Shown: piece after piece, positions 9,620 to 19,158 of the stretch | Numbering within the stretch: the first letter of the stretch is position 1 | How the letters are laid out: every line of letters starts with the position of its first letter | DNA from: Halomonas campaniensis | GTDB lineage: Bacteria; Pseudomonadota; Gammaproteobacteria; Pseudomonadales; Halomonadaceae | Length of the DNA stretch: 64,000 nucleotides | Direction: 5' to 3' | Assembly (NCBI RefSeq): GCF_014193375.1 | Contig: NZ_JACHZF010000005.1 | Location: forward strand, 1 to 64,000 | The notes under the pieces: generated by a model | What the model was told of the DNA's origin: nothing | The model's input: only the letters and a program-made list of their open reading frames with translations | Database searches by the model: none | Position numbers and translations under genes: made by a program

Positions 9620-9648
9620 AGTCTACGGCCCGGCCCCCGGGATGTCAA
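9620..9648 (-). promoter_or_regulatory. Promoter of the second tRNA-Met
   Basis: On the minus strand TTGACA (9643-9648) and TAGACT (9620-9625) have exactly 17 bases between them, followed by a GC-rich discriminator. It sits between the ychF stop and the tRNA. Confidence 0.8.
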
Positions 9649-9659
9649 GTGCGCGGCGG

Positions 9660-10751
9660 TCAGACGTTGAAGCGGAAGTGGATCACGTCGCCGTCCTGGA
9701 CGATGTACTCCTTGCCCTCCAGGCGCCACTTGCCGGCGTCCTTGGCGCCCTGCTCGCCGCCCAGGCTGACGAAGTCGTCATAGGCAATGGCTTCCGCACG
9801 GATAAAGCCCTTCTGGAAGTCGGTGTGGATCACGCCGGCCGCCTCGGGGGCGGTGGCGCCCACCTTGACGGTCCAGGCGCGCACCTCCTTGACCCCGGCG
9901 GTGAAGTAGGTCTGCAGGCCGAGCAGGGCGTAGCCGGCGCGGATCACCCGGTCGAGGCCCGGTTCCTCCATGCCCATCTCGTCGAGGAACATGGCGCGCT
10001 CCTCGTCGTCGAGCTCGGCGATCTCGGCCTCGAGCTGGTTGCACACCGGCACCACCACGGCGCCCTCCTCGGCGGCGATCTCGCGGACCACGTCCAGGTA
10101 GGGATTGGCCTCGAAGCCGTCCTCGTTGACGTTGGCGATGTACATGGTGGGCTTCAGCGTCAGGAAGCCGAAGCCCTTGAGCTGCTTCTGCTCGTCCGCG
10201 TCGAGGCCGAAGCTCCTCAGCGGCAGGCCCTCGGCCAGGTGGGGCTGGATGCGCTCGAGGATCGCCTTGGTGGCGATGGCCTCCTTGTCGCCGCCCTTGG
10301 CGACCCGCACCAGGCGCTGGATGGCGCGCTCGACGGTGTCGAGGTCCGCCAGCGCCAGCTCCATGTTGATGATCTCGATGTCGGAACGCGGGTCGACCTG
10401 GTTGGCCACGTGGATGACGTTGTCGTTGTCGAAGCAGCGCACCACGTGGGCGATGGCCTGGGTCTCGCGGATGTTGGCCAGGAACTTGTTGCCGAGCCCC
10501 TCGCCCTTGGAGGCGCCCGCCACCAGCCCGGCGATGTCGACGAACTCCATGGTGGTGGGGATCACCTTCTCGGGCTTGACGATCTCGGCCAGCGCGTCGA
10601 GGCGCGGGTCGGGCATCGGCACGATGCCGACGTTGGGCTCGATGGTGCAGAAGGGGAAGTTCTCGGCGTCGATGCCGGACTTGGTGAGGGCGTTGAAGAG
10701 GGTCGACTTGCCGACATTGGGCAGGCCGACGATACCGCAGTTGAAACCCAT
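9660..10751 (-). CDS. ychF: Redox-responsive ribosome-associated ATPase YchF
   Basis: A 363-residue Obg-like P-loop ATPase (OLA1/YchF) that binds ribosomes and is linked to oxidative stress and translation fidelity. The G domain has Walker A GLPNVGKS (residues 9-16) and [20 protein letters not shown] as switch II; the G4 motif reads NVNE in place of NKxD, the change that gives ATP preference. A coiled-coil insert and a C-terminal TGS domain ([19 protein letters not shown] to the end) complete the family pattern and the usual length of 363. It follows pth on the same strand, a pairing seen in many gammaproteobacteria. Confidence 0.98.
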   Translation of the reverse strand: MGFNCGIVGLPNVGKSTLFNALTKSGIDAENFPFCTIEPNVGIVPMPDPRLDALAEIVKPEKVIPTTMEFVDIAGLVAGASKGEGLGNKFLANIRETQAIAHVVRCFDNDNVIHVANQVDPRSDIEIINMELALADLDTVERAIQRLVRVAKGGDKEAIATKAILERIQPHLAEGLPLRSFGLDADEQKQLKGFGFLTLKPTMYIANVNEDGFEANPYLDVVREIAAEEGAVVVPVCNQLEAEIAELDDEERAMFLDEMGMEEPGLDRVIRAGYALLGLQTYFTAGVKEVRAWTVKVGATAPEAAGVIHTDFQKGFIRAEAIAYDDFVSLGGEQGAKDAGKWRLEGKEYIVQDGDVIHFRFNV

Positions 10752-10807
10752 GGGATCGTCCTGGAAAGCGTGTTCGCGATTGGAAGGTGGCGACTATTCT
10801 ACAGGCG

Positions 10808-11395
10808 CTAGGCGCTCGTGAAACTGTGCAGCCGGTTCATGGCCTTCGCCCACTGGCCGTCGAGGGCGTCGGGCAGGGTGGCCAGGCACTCGTCGATGGC
10901 CGCCTCGATGGCGCCGTGCTCGGCCTTGCCGGGGCGCCCCAGCACGTAGTGGGTGACCTGGCGCGAGTCGCCGGGATGGCCGATGCCGATGCGCAGGCGG
11001 TGGAAGCCGCGCTCGTTGCCCAGGGCGCTTGCGATGTCGCGCAGCCCGTTATGGCCGCCGTGTCCGCCGCCGGTCTTGTAGCGGGCGGTCCCGGGGGGCA
11101 GGTCCAGCTCGTCGTGGGCCACCAGCAGCTCGTCCGGGGCGATCCGGTAGAACTGGCAGAGCGCCGCCACCGCGCCGCCGCTGCGGTTCATGAAGGTGGT
11201 CGGGTTGAGCAGGTGGAGGTCGTGGCCCTCGAACTGGACCCGTGCATGGAGGCCCAGGAACTTCCGGTCCGGGCGCAGTTCGCCGCCGCCGCGGCGGGCC
11301 ACGGCCTCCACCAGCCAGGCGCCGGCATTGTGTCGGGTGGCCTCGTAGTCGGCACCGGGGTTGCCCAGTCCGATGATCGCTCTGACCTGGCTCAT
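10808..11395 (-). CDS. pth: Peptidyl-tRNA hydrolase
   Basis: A 195-residue monomeric hydrolase that recycles tRNA from peptidyl-tRNA released by stalled ribosomes. I start at ATG 11395 (MSQVRAIIGLGNPG), preceded by a GGAGG-like site; the open frame continues to 11560 but would run through the rplY terminator. Visible residues are the N-terminal GLGNPG, catalytic His in ATRHNAG (H22), NPTTFMNRSG, and HDELDLPPG. Length equals E. coli Pth (194). It is 56 bases from ychF. An AATCAT/ATGATT inverted repeat (11413-11429) lies just upstream of the gene. Confidence 0.97.
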   Translation of the reverse strand: MSQVRAIIGLGNPGADYEATRHNAGAWLVEAVARRGGGELRPDRKFLGLHARVQFEGHDLHLLNPTTFMNRSGGAVAALCQFYRIAPDELLVAHDELDLPPGTARYKTGGGHGGHNGLRDIASALGNERGFHRLRIGIGHPGDSRQVTHYVLGRPGKAEHGAIEAAIDECLATLPDALDGQWAKAMNRLHSFTSA

Positions 11396-11455
11396 GGGGG
11401 TTGCCTCCAACCAATCATCTGGAATGATTCTTGACGTCGCTTTAGCGGCGGCCAC

Positions 11456-11484
11456 AAAAAAAATCAAGCGCCGAGGCGCTTGAT
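11456..11484 (-). terminator. Rho-independent terminator after rplY
   Basis: A perfect 10-bp stem ATCAAGCGCC/GGCGCTTGAT (11463-11472 and 11475-11484) is followed on the minus strand by eight U residues. It separates rplY from pth. Confidence 0.9.
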
Positions 11485-11495
11485 CGGGAAGGGGA

Positions 11496-11518
11496 GGGGC
11501 CGTGCCGGGCACGGCCCC
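11496..11518 (-). other. Second GC hairpin in the rplY 3' untranslated region
   Basis: An 11-bp near-perfect palindrome GGGGCCGTGCC/GGCACGGCCCC begins 14 bases after the rplY stop. It lies upstream of the U-tailed terminator and may protect the mRNA end. Confidence 0.6.
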
Positions 11519-11531
11519 GAGGCGGGCGCGA

Positions 11532-12179
11532 TTACTCGGCGCTTTCGCCGCCTTCTTCACCTTCGGCGCTCTCTTCGCCGTCTTCCTCGCCGCCGCGGAC
11601 CTTGGGCTTGGTGATGCTGAGCACGGCGTTATCGTGGTCCTCGCCGTGGGTCAGGTCGACCAGGATCACGCCGGCCGGCAGGGTCAGGTCGGAGAGGTGC
11701 AGGGTGGTGCCCAGCTCGACCTCGGTGATGTCGACTTCCAGGAAGTCGGGCAGGTCCTTGGGCAGGCAGCTGATCTGGACCTCGTTGGAGAGCACGTGCA
11801 GCTCGCCGCCGTCGTCCTTGATGCCCTTGCACGTCTCCTCGCCCACCACGTGCAGCGGCACGTTGATGGTGATCTCGTGGGTGGCGTCCACGCGCAGGAA
11901 GTCGGCGTGGGTGACCAGCGGCTTGAAGGGGTGGCGCTGCAGGTCACGCACCACCACCTGCTCGCTCTTGCCGTCGACGACCAGGTTGATCACGGAGGAG
12001 AAGAAGGACTCGTCCTCGATGGCCTTGTAGAAGGCGGACTTCTCGAGGGAGATCGGCTGCGGTGCGGACTCGCCACCGTAGACGATGGCCGGCACCTGGA
12101 GGTTCGCACGACGCAGGCGGCGGCTCGCACCTTTCCCCAGGTCGTTACGAACGCTGGCGTTAAGGGTAAAATCGGACAT
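11532..12179 (-). CDS. rplY: 50S ribosomal protein L25, long (CTC/TL5) form
   Basis: A 215-residue L25 of the general-stress CTC type that binds 5S rRNA. The N-terminal L25 domain ([21 protein letters not shown], then PAIVYGG) is followed by the C-terminal TL5 beta domain (about residues 100-190: [30 protein letters not shown]). E. coli L25 has only the first domain (94 residues); the long form is usual in Pseudomonas and relatives. The final 25 residues are Glu/Gly-rich ([15 protein letters not shown]), consistent with an acidic, halophile-like tail. It lies after prs on the same strand and ends at a strong terminator. Confidence 0.95.
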   Translation of the reverse strand: MSDFTLNASVRNDLGKGASRRLRRANLQVPAIVYGGESAPQPISLEKSAFYKAIEDESFFSSVINLVVDGKSEQVVVRDLQRHPFKPLVTHADFLRVDATHEITINVPLHVVGEETCKGIKDDGGELHVLSNEVQISCLPKDLPDFLEVDITEVELGTTLHLSDLTLPAGVILVDLTHGEDHDNAVLSITKPKVRGGEEDGEESAEGEEGGESAE

Positions 12180-12291
12180 GATGTTGCCTCTTGCTTGAAG
12201 TAGGGAAAGCGCCGCGGCCCGCGACCTGACCGTGACGTTTCCGGGAGCCCCGAAGGGCGTTGCTCCGGCGCCTGTTCCCTGGTGCTGTGAC

Positions 12292-13233
12292 TCAGTGGAA
12301 CATGGCGCTGACGGATTCCTCGTTGCTGACCCGACGGATCGCCTCGGCGATCAGGCCGGCCACGCTCAGCTGGCGGATCCGGCCGCTGCGCCGCGCGGTA
12401 TCGGACAGCGGGATGGTATCGGTGACGACGACCTCGTCGAGCACCGAACCGGTGATGTTGTCCACCGCCGGTCCGGACAGGATCGGGTGGGTGGCGTAGG
12501 CCACGACGCGGTGGGCGCCATGCTCCTTGAGGGCCTCGCCGGCCTTGCAGAGGGTGCCGGCGGTGTCGATCATGTCGTCGACCACCACGCAGTTGCGCCC
12601 CTCGATCTCGCCGATGATGTGCATCACCTGGGCCTGGTTGGCCGAGGGGCGACGCTTGTCGATGATGGCGAGGTCGGCGTTGAGCTGCTTGGCGATGGCC
12701 CGGGCGCGCACCACGCCCCCCACGTCGGGGGAGACCACCACCAGGTTCTCGTAGTTCTGGCGCTCGATGTCGTCGAGCAGGATCGGCGAGCCGTAGACGT
12801 TGTCCACCGGCACGTCGAAGAAGCCCTGGATCTGGTCGGCGTGCAGGTCCATGGTCATCACCCGGTCGACCCCGGCCTTGACCATCATGTCGGCGACGAT
12901 CTTGGCGGAGATCGGCACCCGGGCGGAGCGCACGCGACGGTCCTGACGGGCGTAGCCGTAGTAGGGCACCACGGCGGTGATCCTGGTGGCCGACGCCCGG
13001 CGCAGGGCATCGATCATCAGGATCAGTTCCATCAGGTTGTCGTTGGTCGGTGCACAGGTGGACTGCAGGACGAACACATCCTTGCCGCGCACGTTCTCGT
13101 TGATCTCGACGGCGATCTCTCCGTCGCTGAACTGCCCGACCGTGGCATTGCCCTGGCGGGTGTCCAGACTCTCGGCGATCTTCCTGGCGAGTTCGGGATT
13201 GGCATTCCCGGCGAAAACCATCAATTTTGACAC
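12292..13233 (-). CDS. prs: Ribose-phosphate pyrophosphokinase
   Basis: A 313-residue PRPP synthetase that makes 5-phosphoribosyl diphosphate from ribose 5-phosphate and ATP for nucleotide, His and Trp synthesis. I choose GTG 13233 (protein starts [15 protein letters not shown] after Met) with AGGTGG 6 bases upstream; the frame to 13275 adds 14 residues without family support. Visible motifs are the flexible catalytic loop around YARQDR, the ribose phosphate loop and the PRPP-binding motif [11 protein letters not shown]. Length equals the E. coli enzyme (315). It heads into rplY and follows ispE, the common lolB-ispE-prs order. Confidence 0.97.
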   Translation of the reverse strand: MSKLMVFAGNANPELARKIAESLDTRQGNATVGQFSDGEIAVEINENVRGKDVFVLQSTCAPTNDNLMELILMIDALRRASATRITAVVPYYGYARQDRRVRSARVPISAKIVADMMVKAGVDRVMTMDLHADQIQGFFDVPVDNVYGSPILLDDIERQNYENLVVVSPDVGGVVRARAIAKQLNADLAIIDKRRPSANQAQVMHIIGEIEGRNCVVVDDMIDTAGTLCKAGEALKEHGAHRVVAYATHPILSGPAVDNITGSVLDEVVVTDTIPLSDTARRSGRIRQLSVAGLIAEAIRRVSNEESVSAMFH

Positions 13234-13314
13234 GCGCGGCCACCTATGCAGTGTTTGGGGATCTCTGGGGGACATGTCGCCTGGCCGGTGCGCAAAACGC
13301 GGCGGTGGGGCCCG

Positions 13315-14169
13315 TCAGCGATCCAGGGCGACATGAAGAGGAGAGCGGTTCAGGCCGCGGGCCTTGAAGGCCTGCCAGCGTTCCCGGGCCCGGGCCAGCA
13401 GGCGGTCGGCCTCGGCCTCGTCGTCCAGCCTGGCAAAGACGCAGGCGCCGGTGCCGGTCAGCATGGTCGGTGCCCGCTCCGACAGCCAGTCGATCGCTTC
13501 GGCCACTTCGGGATAGAGGGCCCGGACCGTGGCCTCGCAGTCATTGCGCCAGCTCGACGCTCCCCCCTGCAGTGCGCGCGCCATGGTAATCGGGGGGGTG
13601 TCGCGTGTCAATTCGACCGCCCCGAACACCGCAGGGGTGGAGACCGCCACGCCGGGGTGGATCACCACGAACCAGGGGGTGTCGAGGTCCACGGGGATCA
13701 GCCGCTCGCCGACCCCTTCGCCCCAGGCGGCGTGGCCACGCACGAAGACCGGGACATCGGCGCCCAGGCGCAGGCCGAGGTCGGCCAGGTGCGCGAGGGA
13801 GAGCCCCAGCTGCCACAGCCGGTCGAGGCCGAGCAGCGCGGTGGCGGCATCAGAGCTGCCCCCGCCCAGGCCGCCCCCCATGGGCAGGCGCTTGTCGAGG
13901 TGGAGTTCGGCCCCCAGCCGGCAGCCGGTCTCGGCCTGGAGCAGGCGGGCGGCGCGCACGATCAGGTTGTCCTCGGGGGCCACGTCGGGGAGCTCGGGCG
14001 TCAGGCGGATCTCGCCGTCGCCGCGGCGGCCGAGGTGCAGGGTGTCGCCGTGGTCGAGGAACTGGAACAGCGTCTGCAGCTCGTGGTAGCCGTCGGGGCG
14101 GCGGCCGGTGATCAGCAGCAGCCGGTTGAGCTTGGCCGGCGCCGGCAGGGTCATCGTCGCATCGCTCAT
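13315..14169 (-). CDS. ispE: 4-diphosphocytidyl-2-C-methyl-D-erythritol kinase
   Basis: A 284-residue GHMP kinase for the fourth step of the MEP isoprenoid pathway. N-terminal [21 protein letters not shown] binds substrate; the GHMP ATP loop [15 protein letters not shown] is intact; the C-terminal motif 3 region TGTGACVFA is present. Length matches E. coli IspE (283). Either ATG at 14169 or the one five codons later could serve as start. It lies 9 bases after lolB and upstream of prs on the same strand. Confidence 0.96.
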   Translation of the reverse strand: MSDATMTLPAPAKLNRLLLITGRRPDGYHELQTLFQFLDHGDTLHLGRRGDGEIRLTPELPDVAPEDNLIVRAARLLQAETGCRLGAELHLDKRLPMGGGLGGGSSDAATALLGLDRLWQLGLSLAHLADLGLRLGADVPVFVRGHAAWGEGVGERLIPVDLDTPWFVVIHPGVAVSTPAVFGAVELTRDTPPITMARALQGGASSWRNDCEATVRALYPEVAEAIDWLSERAPTMLTGTGACVFARLDDEAEADRLLARARERWQAFKARGLNRSPLHVALDR

Positions 14170-14178
14170 GGCGCGGTT

Positions 14179-14796
14179 TCAGTCCTCCACCACCGGGCGC
14201 CAGTCGTTGACCACCAGGGTGACGCGCAGGTCGCCGTAGGTCATGACCAGCCGGCGCGGCAGCCACAGCGTCTCGGCCAGGACCCAGTCGCGATAGTCGA
14301 TCTCCCAGCCGTCCTGGGCGATGCGCCGGGGGAAGCCGAGTTCGTCGTGCTCGATCCGGTGGCGACTGCCCTCGGCCGGCAGGCCGCGTACCCAGTCGGA
14401 GAGGGCGCCGAGGGGCAGCGACCAGCCGAGCTGCTCTTCCATCAGGGCCTCGGGGGTCTCGGCCTCGAAGCGGCCCTCGCCGGTGGTCAGTGAGAAGCGC
14501 CCCTCGCGACCCTCCAGGGTGCTGCGGCCGCTGCCGAAGGGGCCGCTGATCAGCAGGCGATAGTAGTGGGGGTGCTGGCTCCAGTCGAGGTTGGCGCTGG
14601 TCGATTCCTGCGGGGTGCGCAGCCCGGCCTTGCCGGCCAGCACCCAGGTGTCCAGGGCCGCGAGCCGCTCTTCCTGGGCCTCCCACTGGCCGGCGGCGCG
14701 CTCGCCGTCGGGCACCGGGGTCCGCCCGGCGCAGCCGGCCAGCAGGGCCAGGATCAGCAGGAGGGGCAGCGGTCGCAGGAAGCGTGGCGGTGTCAT
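14179..14796 (-). CDS. lolB: Outer membrane lipoprotein insertion factor LolB
   Basis: A 205-residue lipoprotein that receives lipoproteins from LolA and inserts them in the outer membrane. I start at ATG 14796: it gives a proper type II signal with lipobox LAGC (C22), whereas the longer frame to 14883 places 29 non-hydrophobic residues before it. The mature part has the LolB pattern: WVLAGKAGLRTPQES, LLISGPFGSG, and a Trp-rich region LGWSLPLGALSDWVRGLP. Length equals E. coli LolB (207). It is followed by ispE and preceded by a TPR lipoprotein, the order seen in Pseudomonas. Confidence 0.93.
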   Translation of the reverse strand: MTPPRFLRPLPLLLILALLAGCAGRTPVPDGERAAGQWEAQEERLAALDTWVLAGKAGLRTPQESTSANLDWSQHPHYYRLLISGPFGSGRSTLEGREGRFSLTTGEGRFEAETPEALMEEQLGWSLPLGALSDWVRGLPAEGSRHRIEHDELGFPRRIAQDGWEIDYRDWVLAETLWLPRRLVMTYGDLRVTLVVNDWRPVVED

Positions 14797-14827
14797 GGCG
14801 GGTCTCGTCCGGTGGGTGGCGGCAGGC

Positions 14828-16603
14828 TCAGGGGGCCAGTTCGGGGAGGCGCTCGAGCAGCTCGTCGAGCACCGGGCGATCATCGAAGAGCTCGAGGGCC
14901 TCGCGCACCAGCTGGCGGGCCTCGTCGCGCCGCTCCAGCACCCACAGGACCTCGGCCAGGTGGGCGGCGATCTCCTGGTCGGGCAGGGTGGCGTAGGCGC
15001 GTTCCAGCCAGGGCAGGGCGCCCTCCGGGTCGCCGAGGCGGAAGCGGACCCAGCCCATGCTGTCGAGGATGGCCGGGTTGCCGGGCTCGAGGTCGTGGGC
15101 GCGCTCGATCATCTCGCGGGCCTCCTCCAGGCGCTCCTCCAGGCCCAGGTCGGCCAGGGTGTAGCCCAGGGCGTTGAGCGCCATGGCGCTGTCCGGGTTG
15201 CGCTCGATGATGCGTCCCAGGTCCCGCTCCATGGCCTCCAGGTCGCGCTGCTCCCAGGCGCGCATGGCGCGCAGGTAGAGCAGCTGCTCGTCGTTGGGGG
15301 TGCGGTCCAGCTCCCGGTCGAGCAGGGCATCGGCCTCGGCGGTGAGCCCTTCGCGCTCGAGCAGCTCCACCTCCAGCGAGACCAGGTCGGAGAAGCTGGC
15401 CTCGTGGCGCAGCCGCTCGATGCGCAGGAAGGCGCGGGCGTCGAGCAGGCGGTCGTCGGCGATCAGCATCTCGGCGGCACGCAGCCGGGCGGCCAGGAAC
15501 TCGTTCCCCTCAGCGACCTGGCGGTAATAGAGGAGGGCGTTGTCCACCTCGCCCTCCGCCTCGGCGATGGCGCCGAGCAGGTAGAAGGCCATGGGCGGGG
15601 TGTCGGGGGCATCGACCAGCGGCAGCAGCAGGCGCCGGGCCGGTTCCGGATGGCCCTCGTCGAGGTAGAGGCGCGCCAGGGCCAGGCGCAGCTCGTGGTT
15701 GCCGGTATGGTCGTCGAGCAGGGCGTCGGTCTGCGCCTCGGCGGCGGCCACGTTGCCCAGCCGCAGCTCGCTCTGGGCGATCAGCAGGATGAAGCGCGCA
15801 TCCCCCGGCGAGACGGCCAGGCCGCGGCGGGCGGCATCCCGGGCGCCGGCGTGGTTGCCGTTCTCCTGGGCCAGCCTGGCGCGGGTCAGCCACAGCGCCG
15901 GCAGCTCCGGGGCGCTCTGGCCCAGGCGCTCCAGGCGGCGCCGGGCCGCGTCGTTGTCGCCGGCGGCCACCTCGAGCAGGGCGGTGGCCAGCTCGGCATC
16001 GTGGCGCCGGGCGCCGGGGCCGGTACGCGCCAGGTGGTCCCGCAGCCGCGCCAGCAGGGGGGCGGGGTCGGCCCCCTCGGCCAGCGCCGACTCGACGAAG
16101 GCCGCCAGGTCGCTTTCCCCGCCGCGCTCGACGAGCCGCAGCCGCTGTTCGAGGGCCGCCGGCCAGTCGCCGCGCTGGATCGCCAGGCCGGCCAGCAGGC
16201 GAGAGGGGGGCTCGTCGTCGGGTGCCAGCCGCTGCCACTCGCCGGCGGCGCGTGCCAGCAGCTCGGGGTCGCTGCTGAAGCTGGCCGCCAGCGCCGCCCG
16301 GGCGGCCAGGGCGGCAGAGCCATAGCGCTCGGTGGCCGCCAGGTAGCCCAGGGTGGCCCGGCGGTAGTCGCCGCGCTGCCCGGCCAGTTCGGCGGTCAGC
16401 AGGCCGGCCAGCCCCTCGGCATCCAGGCCGCGCGTGACGGGCGGGGCGCCGGCCATGGGGTCGTCCTCCGCGCCCCCGGGGGCGTCGGCGGCGGGCAGCG
16501 CCTGGCAGCCGGCGACCAGGGTCGCCAGGGCCAGGGGGGCCAGGCCAGCGCGCGTGGCGCGACGAAGGGTGTCGAGTCCGGATGGCATGAGCGTCTCGTT
16601 CAT
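14828..16603 (-). CDS. Tetratricopeptide-repeat lipoprotein
   Basis: A 591-residue exported protein rich in TPR units. With start ATG 16603 the N terminus is a lipoprotein signal with lipobox VAGC (about residue 28); an ATG five codons later is also possible. The body is almost all helical repeats, for example residues with SAMALNALGYTLADLGL and NPAILDSMGWVRFRLGDPEGALPWLERAYA near the C terminus. TPR lipoproteins stand between lolB and hemA in Pseudomonas as well, so the position is conserved. The molecular role is not known to me; a scaffold or assembly function at the outer membrane is inference. It diverges from hemA. Confidence 0.85.
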   Translation of the reverse strand: MNETLMPSGLDTLRRATRAGLAPLALATLVAGCQALPAADAPGGAEDDPMAGAPPVTRGLDAEGLAGLLTAELAGQRGDYRRATLGYLAATERYGSAALAARAALAASFSSDPELLARAAGEWQRLAPDDEPPSRLLAGLAIQRGDWPAALEQRLRLVERGGESDLAAFVESALAEGADPAPLLARLRDHLARTGPGARRHDAELATALLEVAAGDNDAARRRLERLGQSAPELPALWLTRARLAQENGNHAGARDAARRGLAVSPGDARFILLIAQSELRLGNVAAAEAQTDALLDDHTGNHELRLALARLYLDEGHPEPARRLLLPLVDAPDTPPMAFYLLGAIAEAEGEVDNALLYYRQVAEGNEFLAARLRAAEMLIADDRLLDARAFLRIERLRHEASFSDLVSLEVELLEREGLTAEADALLDRELDRTPNDEQLLYLRAMRAWEQRDLEAMERDLGRIIERNPDSAMALNALGYTLADLGLEERLEEAREMIERAHDLEPGNPAILDSMGWVRFRLGDPEGALPWLERAYATLPDQEIAAHLAEVLWVLERRDEARQLVREALELFDDRPVLDELLERLPELAP

Positions 16604-16718
16604 AAGGCCGAGCCGCCAGCATAACGGCTCGGCCGGTGCGGGCAAAGGACATCGCCCTTGCGCCGCGTCATCTCCTGGCGCGATAGCCCGGCACGGGGCG
16701 CCCAAGGGGATTTCGCTG

Positions 16719-16727
16719 TGGTAGACT
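16719..16727 (+). promoter_or_regulatory. Extended -10 promoter of hemA
   Basis: TGGTAGACT is an extended -10 (TGnTAGACT; hexamer 16722-16727) with no good -35. It is about 60 bases upstream of the hemA start in the divergent gap. Confidence 0.5.
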
Positions 16728-16787
16728 CATGGCCTTCATTTCACGACTCCGCCGTTGCCGGATGCCACTAGCGAAGACCTCCGACGC

Positions 16788-18056
16788 ATGACGCTGCTTG
16801 CCCTGGGAATCAATCATCGGACCGCGACCGTGGAGGTGCGTGAGCAGGTTGCCTTCACGCCGACCCAGCTGGAGTCGGCGCTCGGCGAACTGCGCGGCCT
16901 GCCCGAGGTCAAGGAGGCGGCGGTCCTCTCCACCTGCAACCGCACCGAGCTCTACTGCATCACCGAAGAGCAGGGCGAGCGGGTGGTGCTCGACTGGTTG
17001 GGACGCTTCCACGGCCTGGCGGTCGAGGACCTGTCGCGCTGCGCCTACCACTACCTGGACAACGAGGCGGCACGTCACCTGATGCGGGTCGCCGTGGGGC
17101 TCGACTCCATGGTGCTGGGCGAGCCCCAGATCCTCGGCCAGCTCAAGGACGCCTACCAGGCCAGCCGCCACGCCAGGGGGCTCGGCAAGGAGCTGGAGTG
17201 CCTCTTCCAGCACACCTTCGCCGTGGCCAAGCAGGTGCGCACCGAGACCGGTATCGGCCGCAACCCGGTGTCGGTGGCCTATGCGGCGGTGAGCCTGGCC
17301 AGCCGGATCTTCGATGACTTCGGCCGCGCCCGGGCGCTGCTGATCGGCGCCGGCGAGACCATCGAGCTGGTGGCGCGCCACCTGCACGAGGCGGGGGTGC
17401 GCCAGCTGACCGTGGCCAACCGCACCCGCGAACGGGCCGAGCTGCTCGCCGCCCCGCTGGCCGGCCGCGCGATCACCCTCGACGAGATCCCCGACGCCCT
17501 GGTGGACGCCGACATCGTCATCTCCTCCACCGCGGCGCCCCTGCCGATCCTCGGCAAGGGGATGGTGGAGCGGGCGCTGAAGAAGCGCCGCCACCGCCCC
17601 ATCTTCATGGTCGATATCGCCGTGCCCCGGGACATCGAGCCCGAGGTGGGCCAGCTCGCCGACATCTTCCTCTATACCGTCGATGACCTGCAGGAGGTGA
17701 TCGAGGAGAACCGTCGCCACCGCCAGGTGGCCGCCGACCAGGCCGAGTCGCTGATCGAGCACGGCGTGGGCGCCTGGCTCCACGAGCGGCGCATCCGCGG
17801 CGGCGGCGAGCTGATCCGCGACTACCGCGAGAGCGCCGTGGCGCTGCGCGAACTCTCCGAGCAGCAGGCCCTGGCCCGCCTGGCGCGCGGCGAGGATCCC
17901 GAGGCGGTGATCCACCGCCTGGCCCACCAGCTGACCAACCGCCTGCTGCATCGCCCCACCGTGGCGCTGCGCGAGGCGGCCTCCGCCGAGCGCCACGACC
18001 TGCTCGAGGCCGCCGCCACGCTGCTGCTCGAAGCCTCCCCCGACAAGACCCGATAG
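16788..18056 (+). CDS. hemA: Glutamyl-tRNA reductase
   Basis: A 422-residue NADPH-dependent enzyme that reduces Glu-tRNA to glutamate-1-semialdehyde, the first step of C5 haem synthesis. Start ATG 16788 gives the canonical MTLLALGINHRTA; an upstream in-frame codon at 16755 has no support. The catalytic Cys is C50 in LSTCNRTELYC. The Rossmann motif LLIGAGETIELVARHL lies near residue 185, and the C-terminal dimerisation helices follow. Length fits E. coli HemA (418). prfA starts 9 bases after its stop and prmC follows, a conserved order. Confidence 0.98.
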   Translation: MTLLALGINHRTATVEVREQVAFTPTQLESALGELRGLPEVKEAAVLSTCNRTELYCITEEQGERVVLDWLGRFHGLAVEDLSRCAYHYLDNEAARHLMRVAVGLDSMVLGEPQILGQLKDAYQASRHARGLGKELECLFQHTFAVAKQVRTETGIGRNPVSVAYAAVSLASRIFDDFGRARALLIGAGETIELVARHLHEAGVRQLTVANRTRERAELLAAPLAGRAITLDEIPDALVDADIVISSTAAPLPILGKGMVERALKKRRHRPIFMVDIAVPRDIEPEVGQLADIFLYTVDDLQEVIEENRRHRQVAADQAESLIEHGVGAWLHERRIRGGGELIRDYRESAVALRELSEQQALARLARGEDPEAVIHRLAHQLTNRLLHRPTVALREAASAERHDLLEAAATLLLEASPDKTR

Positions 18057-18065
18057 GACCGATTC

Positions 18066-19157
18066 ATGAAAGCATCCCTGCGTCAGCGCCTGGACGCCTT
18101 CGGCGAGCGCTTCGAGGAGCTCTCCGCCCTGCTGGCGGAGCCCGAGGTGATCGGTGACCAGTCCCGGTTCCGCGACTACTCCCGCGAATATGCCGAGCTC
18201 GAGGCGCTGGTCGAGGCCTGGCGCGAGTATCGTGCCATCGAGGGGGACATCGAGGGCGCCGAGCAGCTCGCCTCCGACAGCGACCCGGAGATGCGCGAGC
18301 TGGCCGAGCTGGAACTGGCCGAGGGGCGCGAGAAGCTCGAGGCGCTCGACGTGCGGCTCAAGCAGCTGCTGGTGCCCCGCGACCCGGACGATGACCGCAG
18401 CGTCTTCCTCGAGGTGCGCGCCGGTACCGGCGGCGACGAGGCGGCGCTGTTCGCCGGCGACCTGTTCCGCATGTACGCCCGCTACGCCGAGAAGCGCGGC
18501 TGGAAGGTGGAGGTGGTCAGCGCCAGCCACGGCGAGCAGGGCGGCTACAAGGAGATCATCTCGCGGGTCAAGGGCGACGGCGTCTATGCGCGCCTCAAGT
18601 TCGAGTCCGGTGCCCATCGGGTGCAGCGGGTGCCGGCCACCGAGTCCCAGGGGCGCATCCATACCTCCGCCTGCACCGTGGCGGTGATGCCCGAGGCCGA
18701 TGCGGTGGGCGACATCGAGATCAACCCCGCCGACCTGCGGGTGGATACCTTCCGCTCCAGCGGCGCCGGCGGCCAGCATGTCAACACCACCGACTCCGCC
18801 ATCCGCATCACCCACCTGCCCAGCGGGGTGGTGGTGGAGTGTCAGGAGGAGCGCAGCCAGCACAAGAACCGCGCCAAGGCCATGTCGCTGTTGGCTGCCC
18901 GCCTCAAGCAGAGCGCCGAGTCCTCCGCCCGCCAGGCCCAGGCCGACGAGCGCAAGAGCCTGGTGGGCTCGGGGGATCGCAGCGAGCGCATCCGCACCTA
19001 CAACTTCCCCCAGGGGCGGGTCACCGACCACCGCATCAACCTCACCCTCTACAAGCTCGGCGAGGTGATCAGCGGCGAGCAGCTCGACGAGGTGATCGAG
19101 CCGCTGATCCACGAGTACCAGGCGGAGCAGCTCGCCGCCCTGCAGCAGGAGGCCTGA
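18066..19157 (+). CDS. prfA: Peptide chain release factor 1
   Basis: A 363-residue class I release factor that reads UAA and UAG. The tripeptide anticodon PAT is seen in VPATESQGR, and the peptidyl-transferase GGQ motif is at residues 235-237, within [16 protein letters not shown]. The Gln is the methylation target of PrmC, encoded immediately downstream. Length agrees with E. coli RF1 (360). Confidence 0.98.
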   Translation: MKASLRQRLDAFGERFEELSALLAEPEVIGDQSRFRDYSREYAELEALVEAWREYRAIEGDIEGAEQLASDSDPEMRELAELELAEGREKLEALDVRLKQLLVPRDPDDDRSVFLEVRAGTGGDEAALFAGDLFRMYARYAEKRGWKVEVVSASHGEQGGYKEIISRVKGDGVYARLKFESGAHRVQRVPATESQGRIHTSACTVAVMPEADAVGDIEINPADLRVDTFRSSGAGGQHVNTTDSAIRITHLPSGVVVECQEERSQHKNRAKAMSLLAARLKQSAESSARQAQADERKSLVGSGDRSERIRTYNFPQGRVTDHRINLTLYKLGEVISGEQLDEVIEPLIHEYQAEQLAALQQEA

Positions 19158-19158
19158 C

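Noticed and set aside
12180..12291. A tRNA or small RNA between rplY and prs
   Set aside because: No cloverleaf and only a weak GGGAGC/GCTCC pairing; nothing supportable.
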